Shown piece after piece: positions 1 through 7,924 of a DNA stretch of 34,077 nt. This stretch comes from Porphyromonadaceae bacterium UBA3327 (GTDB lineage Bacteria > Bacteroidota > Bacteroidia > Bacteroidales > Muribaculaceae), in the NCBI GenBank assembly GCA_002361155.1, contig DERZ01000015.1, positions 754 through 34,830 of the forward strand. Reading direction: 5' to 3'. The notes under the pieces are model-generated. The model saw only the letters and a program-made list of their open reading frames with translations. It had not been told where the DNA came from and ran no database searches. Position numbers and translations under genes: made by a program. Numbering within the stretch: the first letter of the stretch is position 1; every line of letters starts with the position of its first letter.

Positions 1-19
1 TAATACGTTGCTCATGTTG

Positions 20-51
20 CAAATATAGCGATTCAAAATCGTTGACGCAAA
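20..51 (-). promoter_or_regulatory. Leftward Bacteroidetes-type promoter
   Basis: Read on the minus strand, TTTG (51-48) is followed after 20 bases by TATATTTG (27-20). This matches the Bacteroidetes primary sigma consensus TTTG, 19-21 bp, TAnnTTTG. It would drive a gene lying to the left of the window, divergent from frc. That gene is not visible, so its role is unknown. Confidence 0.5.
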
Positions 52-165
52 TATATCAGATTGGAAAAAGTAAAAAGCAAAATTAGATTACATTCAATGC
101 CAAGTAAACATCTTGGCGAGTCCGGGCGTTGGAAATACAGATAGAAATAATATTATCAAAACACA

Positions 166-1476
166 ATGAATACGAATACTATGAATACAGCACCTCTTCA
201 GGGAATCAAGGTGGTCGACTTCACCAATGTGCAGTCCGGCCCTTCGTGTACACAACTTCTTGCATGGCTCGGCGCCGATGTGGTAAAGATCGAGCGTCCC
301 GGTTCGGGCGACGCTACCCGGAACGAAATCCAGTTCGACCCCGACTGCCCGAGCTATTACTTCCTGCAGCTCAACAGCGACAAGAAGTCGCTGACGCTCG
401 ATGCAGCGACTCCCGACGGAAAAGCCATTCTCACCAAGCTGATCGAGAACGCCGATGTGTTTATCGAGAACCTGCATCCGGGCGCGATGGACAAACTCGG
501 TTTCAGCTGGGATGAGGTACACAAGATCAATCCCCGCTGCATCTACGCAACCATCAAGGGGTTCCCGGTGAGCTCGAAGTATGCCCACCTCAAGGCCTAC
601 GAGCCGGTGGCGCAGGTAACAGCCGGCGCGGCTTCCACAACAGGATGGTGGGAGGGCGACAACAACGTGCCCACGCAGAGCGGCGCCGCCCTCGGTGACT
701 CCAACACCGGAATGCATGTCACCATCGGTATCCTTGCCGCTCTCATGCAGCGCGAGCACACCGGCGAAGGCAGCTTCGTGTACCAGTCGATGCACAACGC
801 ATGCCTAAACCTCTGCCGTATCAAGACCCGCGACCAGCTGACCCTCGACAAACTTGGATACCTGACACAGTTCCCGCAGTATCCGGACCAGAAATTCCCC
901 GACTTCGTTCCCCGTTCCGGCAATCAGGAGGGTTCCGGCGTGCTCGGATGGACCTACAAATGCAAAGGCTGGGAGAGCGACCCAAATGCATACGTCTACA
1001 TAATCTTCCAGCGCGGAAAGAAGGACTTTGAACTCGCCTGCAAGGCATTCGGCTTCGAGGACTGGCTCACCAACCCCGACTTCAACACCGCCGACGCGCG
1101 TGACCGCCACAAACAGCAGCTTATAGCCCGTGTCGAGGAATGGACCGTCAGCAAGGACAAGTTCGAGGTGACCGAGATGCTTTCGAAGGCGGGTGTCCCC
1201 GTGGCTCCGGTGCTCAACACCAAGGAGATCATGGAGGACGAAAGCCTCTACGACGGCAATACCCTCGTGAAGATCAACCAGGGAGGCAAGGTCGGCGAGT
1301 TTGTGACCGTGGGAGTTCCCTTCACCCTCAGCAATTATCAGCCTGTCTACGGTCCGTGCCCCGAACTGGGAGGAAACACGGCTGAAGTGCTCAGCGGACT
1401 CGGTTACACCGACGAGCAGATAGCCACGTTCGCAAAGAACGGTACCACAGCCCCGCTTCCCGACGGAAAAATGTAA
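166..1476 (+). CDS. frc: Formyl-CoA:oxalate CoA-transferase (class III)
   Basis: This family moves CoA from formyl-CoA to oxalate, giving oxalyl-CoA for the decarboxylase encoded next. The 436-residue product has the family's usual length. The N-terminal segment VVDFTNVQSGPS contains the conserved active-site glutamine (Q23). The catalytic aspartate that forms the acyl-anhydride intermediate is D178 in LGDSNTGMH. KCKGWESD (about 265-272) is also typical of oxalate-specific members. The glycine loop that closes over the active site is GGGGQ in Oxalobacter Frc but reads EGSGVL here (255-260). The start at 166 is the first in-frame ATG after an A-rich leader; Met6 (181) is an alternative. oxc follows after 19 bases, so the pair is almost certainly one transcript. 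No clear consensus promoter was found upstream. A related class III CoA-transferase using another acceptor is possible but unlikely beside oxc. Confidence 0.9.
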   Translation: MNTNTMNTAPLQGIKVVDFTNVQSGPSCTQLLAWLGADVVKIERPGSGDATRNEIQFDPDCPSYYFLQLNSDKKSLTLDAATPDGKAILTKLIENADVFIENLHPGAMDKLGFSWDEVHKINPRCIYATIKGFPVSSKYAHLKAYEPVAQVTAGAASTTGWWEGDNNVPTQSGAALGDSNTGMHVTIGILAALMQREHTGEGSFVYQSMHNACLNLCRIKTRDQLTLDKLGYLTQFPQYPDQKFPDFVPRSGNQEGSGVLGWTYKCKGWESDPNAYVYIIFQRGKKDFELACKAFGFEDWLTNPDFNTADARDRHKQQLIARVEEWTVSKDKFEVTEMLSKAGVPVAPVLNTKEIMEDESLYDGNTLVKINQGGKVGEFVTVGVPFTLSNYQPVYGPCPELGGNTAEVLSGLGYTDEQIATFAKNGTTAPLPDGKM

Positions 1477-1495
1477 TTATTAAAGGAATTGAACT

Positions 1496-3256
1496 ATGGA
1501 AAACAAAGATAACAAGGCAGGAGGGTGCGCGTGTGGCGCACCCCGGCCTGCCCCTCAATATCCCGACCAGGTGACCGGCATGTATGTTCTTGCCCGCGCT
1601 CTGCGCATGGTAGGGGTCGACACGATGTATGGCCTTGTGGGCATACCGGTCACAGAAGTTGCATATATCGCACAGGAGCAGGGCATACGATTCGTGAGTT
1701 TCCGTCATGAGCAGAATGCCGGCATGGCGGCGCAGACCCACGGTTTCCTCACCGGCAAGCCCGGAGTGTTGCTTACAGTCTCCTCGCTTGGATTTCTTAA
1801 CGGGCTGACAGCAACTGCCAATGCCACCGTCAACTGCTATCCGATGATTCAGATATCCGGCTCGAGTGTGCGTGAACCCATCGACCTCGACCAGGGGACC
1901 TACGAGGGCCTCGACCAGTTGGCGATTGCCAGACCGCTTGTGAAGGCTGCTTACCGCGTCAATAATGTCGAGGATATCCCGACAGCTGTGGTGCGCGCCT
2001 TCCGCGCTGCTGTAAGCGGACGCCCCGGCGGCGTCTACCTCGACATAACTACACCCTGCCTTGGGCAGGTCATCGACATGTCGCGCGCCGAGGAACTCCT
2101 CTATACTCCCGTGGATCCATGTCCTGCCATGCCGCCGGCTCCGGAGGCCATTGACCGTGCGATGCAGCTGATAGCCTCGGCGAAGCGCCCGGCATTCATC
2201 ATCGGCAAAGGTGCGGCCTACGCCCGGGTCGAGGAGCAGATGAAGAGCCTTGTGGAGAAGACAGGAATCCCGTATCTCCCCATGTCCATGGCCAAAGGCC
2301 TTCTCCCCGACAACGGACCGCTGTCGGCCATATCATGCCGCTCTATGGTGATGGAGCAGGCCGATGTTGTGGTCCTTGTCGGAGCTCGTCTCAACTGGCT
2401 GCTGTCGCGGGGCCAGGGCAAATGGAGCAAAACTGTGAAGTTTGTCCAGCTCGACATCGATCCTCGCGAGATCGATTGTAACCGGCCTATCGCGGCGCCC
2501 GTGGTCGGCGACCTCCGTTCCGCACTTGACGCAATGCTCGCGCGGCTCGACAGCTATAAGATGAGCGTCGATCCCGAATGGATCAAGGCGATACAGACGC
2601 ATACCGCGAGCGCCAACGAGAAATTTGCCGCACGTCTCAAGGAGAACGCGGCTGCCATGCCGATGAACCACTGGTCGGCCCTTTCTGCGATAAAACCGAT
2701 AATAGAGTCCAATCCCGATGTGATTCTCATAAATGAAGGAGCCAATACACTCGACGACACCCGCGACGCTATCGACATGTCGATGCCTCGTCACCGCGTG
2801 GACTGCGCCACATGGGCCATCATGGGCATGGGCATGGGTTCGGCTGTCGGCGCCGCCGTCTCCACCGGCAAGAGTGTCGTCGCCATAGAGGGTGATTCCG
2901 CTTTCGGGTTCTCCGGCATGGAATTCTCCACTATCTGCCGCTTCAAGCTGCCGGTTACCGTGGTGATTTTCAATAACGGAGGTATCTACAACGGAGTAGG
3001 CGAGAACCTCGGCAAGGATGGTGATCCAGCTCCCACCACGCTCGACATCAACGCCCGCTACGATAAGCTCGGAGATGCTTTCGGAGCCGACACCTATTAT
3101 GTGAAGACTCCAGCCGAACTTTCCGACGCGCTCAAGGCCGCCATCGCATCGAAGCGCCCGGCGCTGATCGATGTCCAGCTTGCCGCCGATGCCGGCAAGG
3201 AGTCGGGGCATATCGGATATCTCAATCCGGCCCCTCTCCAAACAATAATCGTTTAG
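1496..3256 (+). CDS. oxc: Oxalyl-CoA decarboxylase (ThDP-dependent)
   Basis: The enzyme decarboxylates oxalyl-CoA to formyl-CoA and CO2 in the cytoplasm, and formyl-CoA feeds back to Frc. The 586 residues show the three-domain ThDP enzyme layout. The cofactor-activating glutamate is E72 in SFRHEQNAG. The active-site Tyr-Glu pair occurs in GTYEG (about 139-143). The Mg-ThDP motif runs from GDSAFGFSGME (466 on) to NNGGIYNG (N493-N494). SGME and FNNGGIY favour oxalyl-CoA decarboxylase over acetolactate synthase, as does the frc neighbour. The first 20 or so residues form an Ala/Gly/Pro-rich extension with a CAC motif not expected in the core fold. The start at 1496 lies 19 bases after frc. An inverted repeat follows the stop, before the permease gene. 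Confidence 0.92.
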   Translation: MENKDNKAGGCACGAPRPAPQYPDQVTGMYVLARALRMVGVDTMYGLVGIPVTEVAYIAQEQGIRFVSFRHEQNAGMAAQTHGFLTGKPGVLLTVSSLGFLNGLTATANATVNCYPMIQISGSSVREPIDLDQGTYEGLDQLAIARPLVKAAYRVNNVEDIPTAVVRAFRAAVSGRPGGVYLDITTPCLGQVIDMSRAEELLYTPVDPCPAMPPAPEAIDRAMQLIASAKRPAFIIGKGAAYARVEEQMKSLVEKTGIPYLPMSMAKGLLPDNGPLSAISCRSMVMEQADVVVLVGARLNWLLSRGQGKWSKTVKFVQLDIDPREIDCNRPIAAPVVGDLRSALDAMLARLDSYKMSVDPEWIKAIQTHTASANEKFAARLKENAAAMPMNHWSALSAIKPIIESNPDVILINEGANTLDDTRDAIDMSMPRHRVDCATWAIMGMGMGSAVGAAVSTGKSVVAIEGDSAFGFSGMEFSTICRFKLPVTVVIFNNGGIYNGVGENLGKDGDPAPTTLDINARYDKLGDAFGADTYYVKTPAELSDALKAAIASKRPALIDVQLAADAGKESGHIGYLNPAPLQTIIV

Positions 3257-3271
3257 TAACCAGTCGCCACG

Positions 3272-3311
3272 GCCGGCTTCCAGCGCCCGTCAACGGATCC
3301 CGGAAGCCGGC
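3272..3311 (+). terminator. Hairpin between oxc and the permease gene
   Basis: A 10-bp perfect inverted repeat (GCCGGCTTCC at 3272-3281, GGAAGCCGGC at 3302-3311) with a 20-base loop lies just after the oxc stop. No uninterrupted T-run follows, so it is more likely a partial terminator or mRNA 3'-end stabiliser that lowers permease expression than a full stop. The permease begins 24 bases later. Confidence 0.45.
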
Positions 3312-3335
3312 TGCAGGCGATAAACCGCTTTTATT

Positions 3336-4331
3336 ATGGTACATATAATCCTATATTCCATCGTCCCTATTCTGGTGATCATGTTGCTCGGTTATTATTC
3401 CGGGAAAACGGGTGCGTTTTCCGGGGACAACGCCAGGGTTCTCAACAAGGTGGTGCTGAACTACGCTCTTCCCGCGGCCCTCTTCCTTTCCATCGTGAAG
3501 GCCAACCGCGAGATGCTGGCTGTCGATCTCAAGCTGACCCTCATTTCCTGTGTGGTTCTGATCGGCTGCTTCATGCTTGTATATCTCGTTTACCGCTATA
3601 TGTACCGGGACACGATGCAGGAGTCGGCCATATCGGCGCTGATCAGCGGTTCCCCGACAATCGGATTTCTCGGTTTCGCGGTGCTTCAGCCGATCTTCAG
3701 CGACTCCGCTTCCGTAGGGCTGGTAATAGCAATAGTCGCGATCGAAGTCAACGCAATAGGAATTCCGCTCGGTCTCGCTCTCTTCAACACGGGGGAGGCG
3801 CGTGCCCGGGAGAAAGCCGCGGCCGGAACCGGCCTGACCGTAAAGAAGCCCAATCCCTGGGCTCCGGTCGGAAAGGCTCTGATGGAGCCGGTGGCATGGG
3901 CTCCGATCCTTGCCGTGATTCTCGTGCTCTGCGGTCTCAAATGGCCGTCGTATCTTGATCCGAGTTTTCAGCTTATTATCGGAGCCAATTCCTCGATAGC
4001 TGTGTTTGCCGCCGGTATAACCCTCTCGTCGGTCAGGATCAACATCAACGGCCAGGCGGTGATGGGTTCGGTCCTCAAGCTGATTGTGATGCCCCTGCTC
4101 ATACTCATAGCGGGAATCATATTCAGGATGGATCCGCTCAACCTCAAGATGCTGGTTGTCTGCGCCGCTCTTCCTCCCGCATTCTCCGGAATCATAATCG
4201 CAAGCCAGAAAAACTGTTACGTGGCAACCGGAACATCGTCGCTCGCCCTCTCGACCATTCTCTTCATGGGCTTCTGTCCGCTCTGGATATGGATCACCGA
4301 CGAGAGCCTGCGCTGGTTCCATCTGGTCTGA
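3336..4331 (+). CDS. AEC-family permease, probable oxalate/formate transporter
   Basis: This 331-residue, very hydrophobic protein has about ten predicted membrane helices in two halves. A charged cytoplasmic loop near residues 150-170 (ARAREKAAAG, then VKKPNPW) separates them. The N-terminal GYYSGKTGAF and NYALPAALF, and the C-terminal LPPAFSGIIIASQ, are typical of the auxin efflux carrier (AEC) family. E. coli carries an AEC member (YfdV) beside its own Frc and Oxc genes, so by context this one probably imports oxalate, perhaps in exchange for formate. Exchange would be electrogenic and could help conserve energy. Substrate and direction are inferred from context only. It follows oxc by 79 bases, with a hairpin between. 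Confidence 0.8.
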   Translation: MVHIILYSIVPILVIMLLGYYSGKTGAFSGDNARVLNKVVLNYALPAALFLSIVKANREMLAVDLKLTLISCVVLIGCFMLVYLVYRYMYRDTMQESAISALISGSPTIGFLGFAVLQPIFSDSASVGLVIAIVAIEVNAIGIPLGLALFNTGEARAREKAAAGTGLTVKKPNPWAPVGKALMEPVAWAPILAVILVLCGLKWPSYLDPSFQLIIGANSSIAVFAAGITLSSVRININGQAVMGSVLKLIVMPLLILIAGIIFRMDPLNLKMLVVCAALPPAFSGIIIASQKNCYVATGTSSLALSTILFMGFCPLWIWITDESLRWFHLV

Positions 4332-4364
4332 CCTCTAACTTCTAATTTCTAAAAGTACAATACA

Positions 4365-5012
4365 ATGGATACATCATATCTGGATAAATACAACGACGCG
4401 CTCAATAAGCAGCGGCTGCAGCTTGAGAGCTACATCTCCACCCACACAGGCTCTGTGCCGGTGCCCACGGAGACATCGGAGGTGAAGACAGGGAAAAAGA
4501 ATTTTCTGACCGACAGCGGCTGGGTATTCATCGTCCTGGGTGCCGCGGCTTTGGTGGCCGGACTGGTGGTCAAGACGGAGGGGCTATGGATTGCGGGTGC
4601 AATCGCCGCGGTTTCGGGAATCTATTGCCTTGTCAAGGGACGGCAGCAACTCCGCCGAGAGGCCTTCGCCGGCGTGGTCGACGACATCGTCGGCTCTGTC
4701 AACGGAATTGTGGCGGATGTGAGCAAGACCTGGACCGAATTTGTCAGCAGCCAGAATGAGTCGCTGCGCCGCGACATTGTAACCGATGACGATACCACCG
4801 CAGGGAAAGTGGCGGCATTGGGCAAAGTGACCGATACCGCATGGTATCATGTGGATATGGATAAAATCCGCGGTACGCTCATGTCGGCTGCCGGAAAGGA
4901 GAATCTCGCCACGCTTCACAGCTGTCTGCCGAAACTCGGCAAAATCCTGACTGAATCCCTCGACAGCGCCGCCCATGCACAAAGCGACATCTATGACCGC
5001 CTGAAAGCGTGA
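4365..5012 (+). CDS. Two-helix membrane protein of unknown function in the oxalate operon
   Basis: I do not recognise a family for this 215-residue protein. Residues 1-50 are hydrophilic. Two adjacent membrane helices follow (about 53-69 and 73-91), separated by a turn containing KTEG. Residues 92-215 form a largely helical, charged soluble domain. This hairpin arrangement would place both ends on the same side, probably the cytoplasm since KGRQQLRRE follows the second helix. It starts 33 bases after the permease stop with no promoter or terminator between, so it is probably co-transcribed with the oxalate genes. It could be a permease accessory protein or an unrelated envelope protein. Its 3' end is followed by a strong hairpin. 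Confidence 0.75.
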   Translation: MDTSYLDKYNDALNKQRLQLESYISTHTGSVPVPTETSEVKTGKKNFLTDSGWVFIVLGAAALVAGLVVKTEGLWIAGAIAAVSGIYCLVKGRQQLRREAFAGVVDDIVGSVNGIVADVSKTWTEFVSSQNESLRRDIVTDDDTTAGKVAALGKVTDTAWYHVDMDKIRGTLMSAAGKENLATLHSCLPKLGKILTESLDSAAHAQSDIYDRLKA

Positions 5013-5061
5013 CACCGACATTTTTACTATCAGCAGATCAATATCTGCCGGTATCATACAT

Positions 5062-5100
5062 ATCAAGTCCCTGCGGGTCACAGACAGGCAGGGACTTGAT
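5062..5100. terminator. Bidirectional hairpin between convergent operons
   Basis: A perfect 13-bp inverted repeat (ATCAAGTCCCTGC at 5062-5074 and its complement at 5088-5100) has a 13-base loop. It lies between the stop of the 215-residue membrane protein and the gldN stop on the other strand. Its position suits a shared terminator for both operons, although U-tracts are weak on both sides. Confidence 0.7.
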
Positions 5101-5142
5101 TGTTAAAATGCAGTTGGATTGATATACTGCGGATGTTTTTTG

Positions 5143-6291
5143 TTATCGGCGACGGCGGCGTACCGACTTGCTTGCCCCGGAGTTCGGCTGGTCGCTTGAG
5201 CCTGAGGAGAGTTTGGGCTTGGCGGCACGTTTCTTCTTCGCTTTCGCAGCTGAACGTTTCTTTGTTCTCGGATTGCTCTTGCGTACGGTTCTGTCATCGG
5301 CGTCATCCTCGCTTACCACAGTGCGCTCTGGGATGGTATCGGCTTCCGCCGCAGCGCGTTTGAGTGCCTCCTCCTTGTCTTTTTGGGCGAGATATTCTTC
5401 ACGTGTCGGAACCCAGAGGTCTTTACCGTAGTTTTTCAAGCGGTTGTCTATGCTGTCCTGGGCGCGGGCCAGATCATCCGGATCGGGGAACATCTGCATC
5501 ATCGAGAGGTTACGCAGGTTGCGGGTCTTATAGATGTCGCCGTCGTACATGCCGAGATTGAAATAGTCATCGATACTGTACTGGGGAAGATTGTTGTCGT
5601 CACTGAGGAACACATACTGCTGGGCGAGCCAGGGACGCAATGCGTCGTATTTCACCCAGAACATCGGATATTTCGCCTCGCCGCCGAAGTCTCCGACGCG
5701 GTTCAGGACCGGACAGATGGCCTCAACGCGTGTCTTCATCCGGTTGCTGCGGCGGTCGAATTCCCATTTTTCCAGGATATAGTAATTAAGCACCTGGCCT
5801 GTCGGCACATCGGCCTCTTCGATCTCGTACTTCGGGTTGCGCTCTGTAGAGCCCTTCCCAGGCTGGTAATAGATGCCGAAGCGGTCCAGCATCTCGGCGA
5901 TGTTGACCTTGTACTGGTCGGTGAAGACCTCGCGACCGTCAAGATACTCGTATGCCGGCACCTTGCCGTCGACCACCAGTCCCAGAATGATGCGGAACAG
6001 ATTCTGCTGCCCGTCGATCACATCCTCCGGGAAATAGAGCGGGGTGTTTTCCGGCTTGGTAAGGTCCAGCTGACGGTAGATCTCACGCATATACGAGAGG
6101 TCGGCCTCATGGGCGTTCTTCTGTTCGTAGAACCCCTGCATGCGGTCCGTCACGCCGGGCCGTTCGGTTTCTTTTTTCTTGTCGCGGTCGCTGCGGCGGC
6201 GTACACCTCCGGCATTCTCCACCTGCGCGAAAGCCCCGATGCCGATGGCGGCAAGGGCTCCCATTATGAATATTTTACGAAATATCTTCAT
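5143..6291 (-). CDS. gldN: T9SS ring protein GldN/PorN
   Basis: GldN (PorN) is a periplasmic protein that forms the large ring with lipoprotein GldK beneath the outer membrane and contacts GldM. A signal peptide is clear (MKIFRKIFIMGALAAIGIGAFA, cleaved near 22). The conserved body contains YMREIYRQLDL (67-77), LYFPED (85-90), LVVDGKVPAYEY (105-116) and KYPMFWVKY (207-215), all typical of the family. Residues 334-382 form an unusual strongly basic tail with blocks such as KAKKKRAAKPK and a final RRRRR. It is the last gene of the operon, 47 bases after gldM, and ends next to a hairpin shared with the facing oxalate operon. The family call is firm; the role of the tail is unknown. Confidence 0.92.
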   Translation of the reverse strand: MKIFRKIFIMGALAAIGIGAFAQVENAGGVRRRSDRDKKKETERPGVTDRMQGFYEQKNAHEADLSYMREIYRQLDLTKPENTPLYFPEDVIDGQQNLFRIILGLVVDGKVPAYEYLDGREVFTDQYKVNIAEMLDRFGIYYQPGKGSTERNPKYEIEEADVPTGQVLNYYILEKWEFDRRSNRMKTRVEAICPVLNRVGDFGGEAKYPMFWVKYDALRPWLAQQYVFLSDDNNLPQYSIDDYFNLGMYDGDIYKTRNLRNLSMMQMFPDPDDLARAQDSIDNRLKNYGKDLWVPTREEYLAQKDKEEALKRAAAEADTIPERTVVSEDDADDRTVRKSNPRTKKRSAAKAKKKRAAKPKLSSGSSDQPNSGASKSVRRRRR

Positions 6292-6338
6292 TTCACTTAA
6301 TTTTCACCAATTCCAAATCCAAAATTCCCCGTTCAAAA

Positions 6339-7916
6339 TCAGTTAAGCGCTACTTCCATAGGCGAGATGTCGCGGGTGATCCCGTCCGGTCCCTTGGCTT
6401 TCACTCCGGAGATAAAGAAGCTTTTTCCGGCTTTCAGGCGCTTGAACTGCTCGCGCTGGCGCGCCGAGAACCGGCTCCCCTCCGAGAGTTCAGGAATAGC
6501 GTTCCCCATCTGGTCGAAGAAGACAGTGGAGAAGGACACCACCTGGTATGTAACGTTCAGAATATCGTCGTCGATGGCTGCTCCGAGACCGTCGGCCGCC
6601 ATGAGCGCGGCTTTGGAGATTCGTTTCGGCGCACCCTTGTAATGCACGGTGTTGCCTGCGGCGTCCTTGACCGCGAGGTATGGGGTAGGGTCCGGCAACT
6701 TGCGTACGCGGAAAGTCATCGAGCCTACCTGCTGCGAGCGCCCGTCGAGCGTGGCCGTCACCGAAATTACCGCCTCGGTGCCCACTTTCCCGGGGAGTGC
6801 CACCCAGTGGTCGCCGTTGCGGGAGAGCGAGCCGTTGGTCATGGTCGCGTTCACCGCTGTCATCGGCACTCCGGGCACTGAGATACTTATCGGGTTGCTG
6901 ATGCCGGCGTAAAGCACGTTCATCATCGTCGGGGAGATGGTGGCCATAGGTTCCATCACAGTATAGCTCGACTTGAAGGGACGCCTGTCGACCGAGCCAT
7001 CGCCGCGTGCCACTTCTATATAGCCCGAAAAATCATGGGTTCCCACCGAGCCGGCCACAAACTCATATTTTCCGTCAGGGTTGTTGAGCCGCGCGCCGTT
7101 CACATAGATTGAGGGCCGCTGTGTGGTGTCGATGGCTGCCAGCACTATGTCGGCGGAGTACCTGCCGCCGCGCATTATCATGTTGGATACAGGTATGACG
7201 TAGGCATTCAGCTCATTGACGCGTACGTCGCCGATATCCACATTGGTGATCAGCGCGCCGAGCGCCTCAGACTCCGCGTTGCGGATGTCGTTCTGCAGCT
7301 TGGTGAGCAAAGTCACGGCCGCTACGGCCGGCATGTTGTCGAACATTTTCTGTTCCCACGACGTGGCGCCTACAGTCCCGGGAGTGTCGCGTACCGTAGT
7401 GGAAAGCATCTCCACCACTGCCTTGCGTTTGGCCGGGTCCGGAATCAGCTTCACCACATATTCGCGGAAAGCGTCGACATCCTTGCGGAGTTTCTCGCCG
7501 CGGCGCGTGGCCGGATTGAGCATGGTCACCGATGCCGCTTCGAGGTCGTCGTTGTTGCGTATGGCGTGGTAGTCTCCGTCGGCTCCGTCGGCCTTTCTGG
7601 CGATGGCGGTCTTCAGAGCCTCGATCTCGTCATAGACAGAGCCGGAGCGCTTGCGCAGTTCCGCGCCTTTCTCGTACCACTGGCCTGCCTTCTCCGGATT
7701 CTTCCGGTAAAGGCCCTCCAGATACTCGAACTGCACGGTATTGCGCTTCGACATATTGAGATTAGTCTGGTGGATCCCCTCCTGCACCTGGCTGAAGCCG
7801 TTGAGCACGTCGCTCGACACATTGAGCGCCAGCATAGCCGTCAGCACTATGTACATAAGGTTGATCATCCTCTGGCGCGGCGACATGCGCGCCACGTTAT
7901 TTCCACCTCCTGCCAT
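6339..7916 (-). CDS. gldM: T9SS motor protein GldM/PorM
   Basis: GldM has one inner-membrane helix near the N-terminus (about 17-36, LMYIVLTAMLALNVSSDVL). Its long periplasmic arm of four beta-rich domains passes motor energy from GldL to the GldK/GldN ring. At 525 residues the length is typical. The N-terminal MAGGGNN followed by SPRQRMINLMYIVL is the family hallmark. The later NPISISVPGVP and the hydrophobic C-terminal region fit the terminal periplasmic domains. It lies 8 bases after gldL, consistent with coupled expression of the motor pair. No frameshift or missing segment was seen. Confidence 0.93.
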   Translation of the reverse strand: MAGGGNNVARMSPRQRMINLMYIVLTAMLALNVSSDVLNGFSQVQEGIHQTNLNMSKRNTVQFEYLEGLYRKNPEKAGQWYEKGAELRKRSGSVYDEIEALKTAIARKADGADGDYHAIRNNDDLEAASVTMLNPATRRGEKLRKDVDAFREYVVKLIPDPAKRKAVVEMLSTTVRDTPGTVGATSWEQKMFDNMPAVAAVTLLTKLQNDIRNAESEALGALITNVDIGDVRVNELNAYVIPVSNMIMRGGRYSADIVLAAIDTTQRPSIYVNGARLNNPDGKYEFVAGSVGTHDFSGYIEVARGDGSVDRRPFKSSYTVMEPMATISPTMMNVLYAGISNPISISVPGVPMTAVNATMTNGSLSRNGDHWVALPGKVGTEAVISVTATLDGRSQQVGSMTFRVRKLPDPTPYLAVKDAAGNTVHYKGAPKRISKAALMAADGLGAAIDDDILNVTYQVVSFSTVFFDQMGNAIPELSEGSRFSARQREQFKRLKAGKSFFISGVKAKGPDGITRDISPMEVALN

Positions 7917-7924
7917 TTCTTATC

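Noticed and set aside
3351..4322. 323-codon minus-strand frame opposite the permease
   Set aside because: Highly charged reverse of a hydrophobic coding sequence, typical of a shadow frame.
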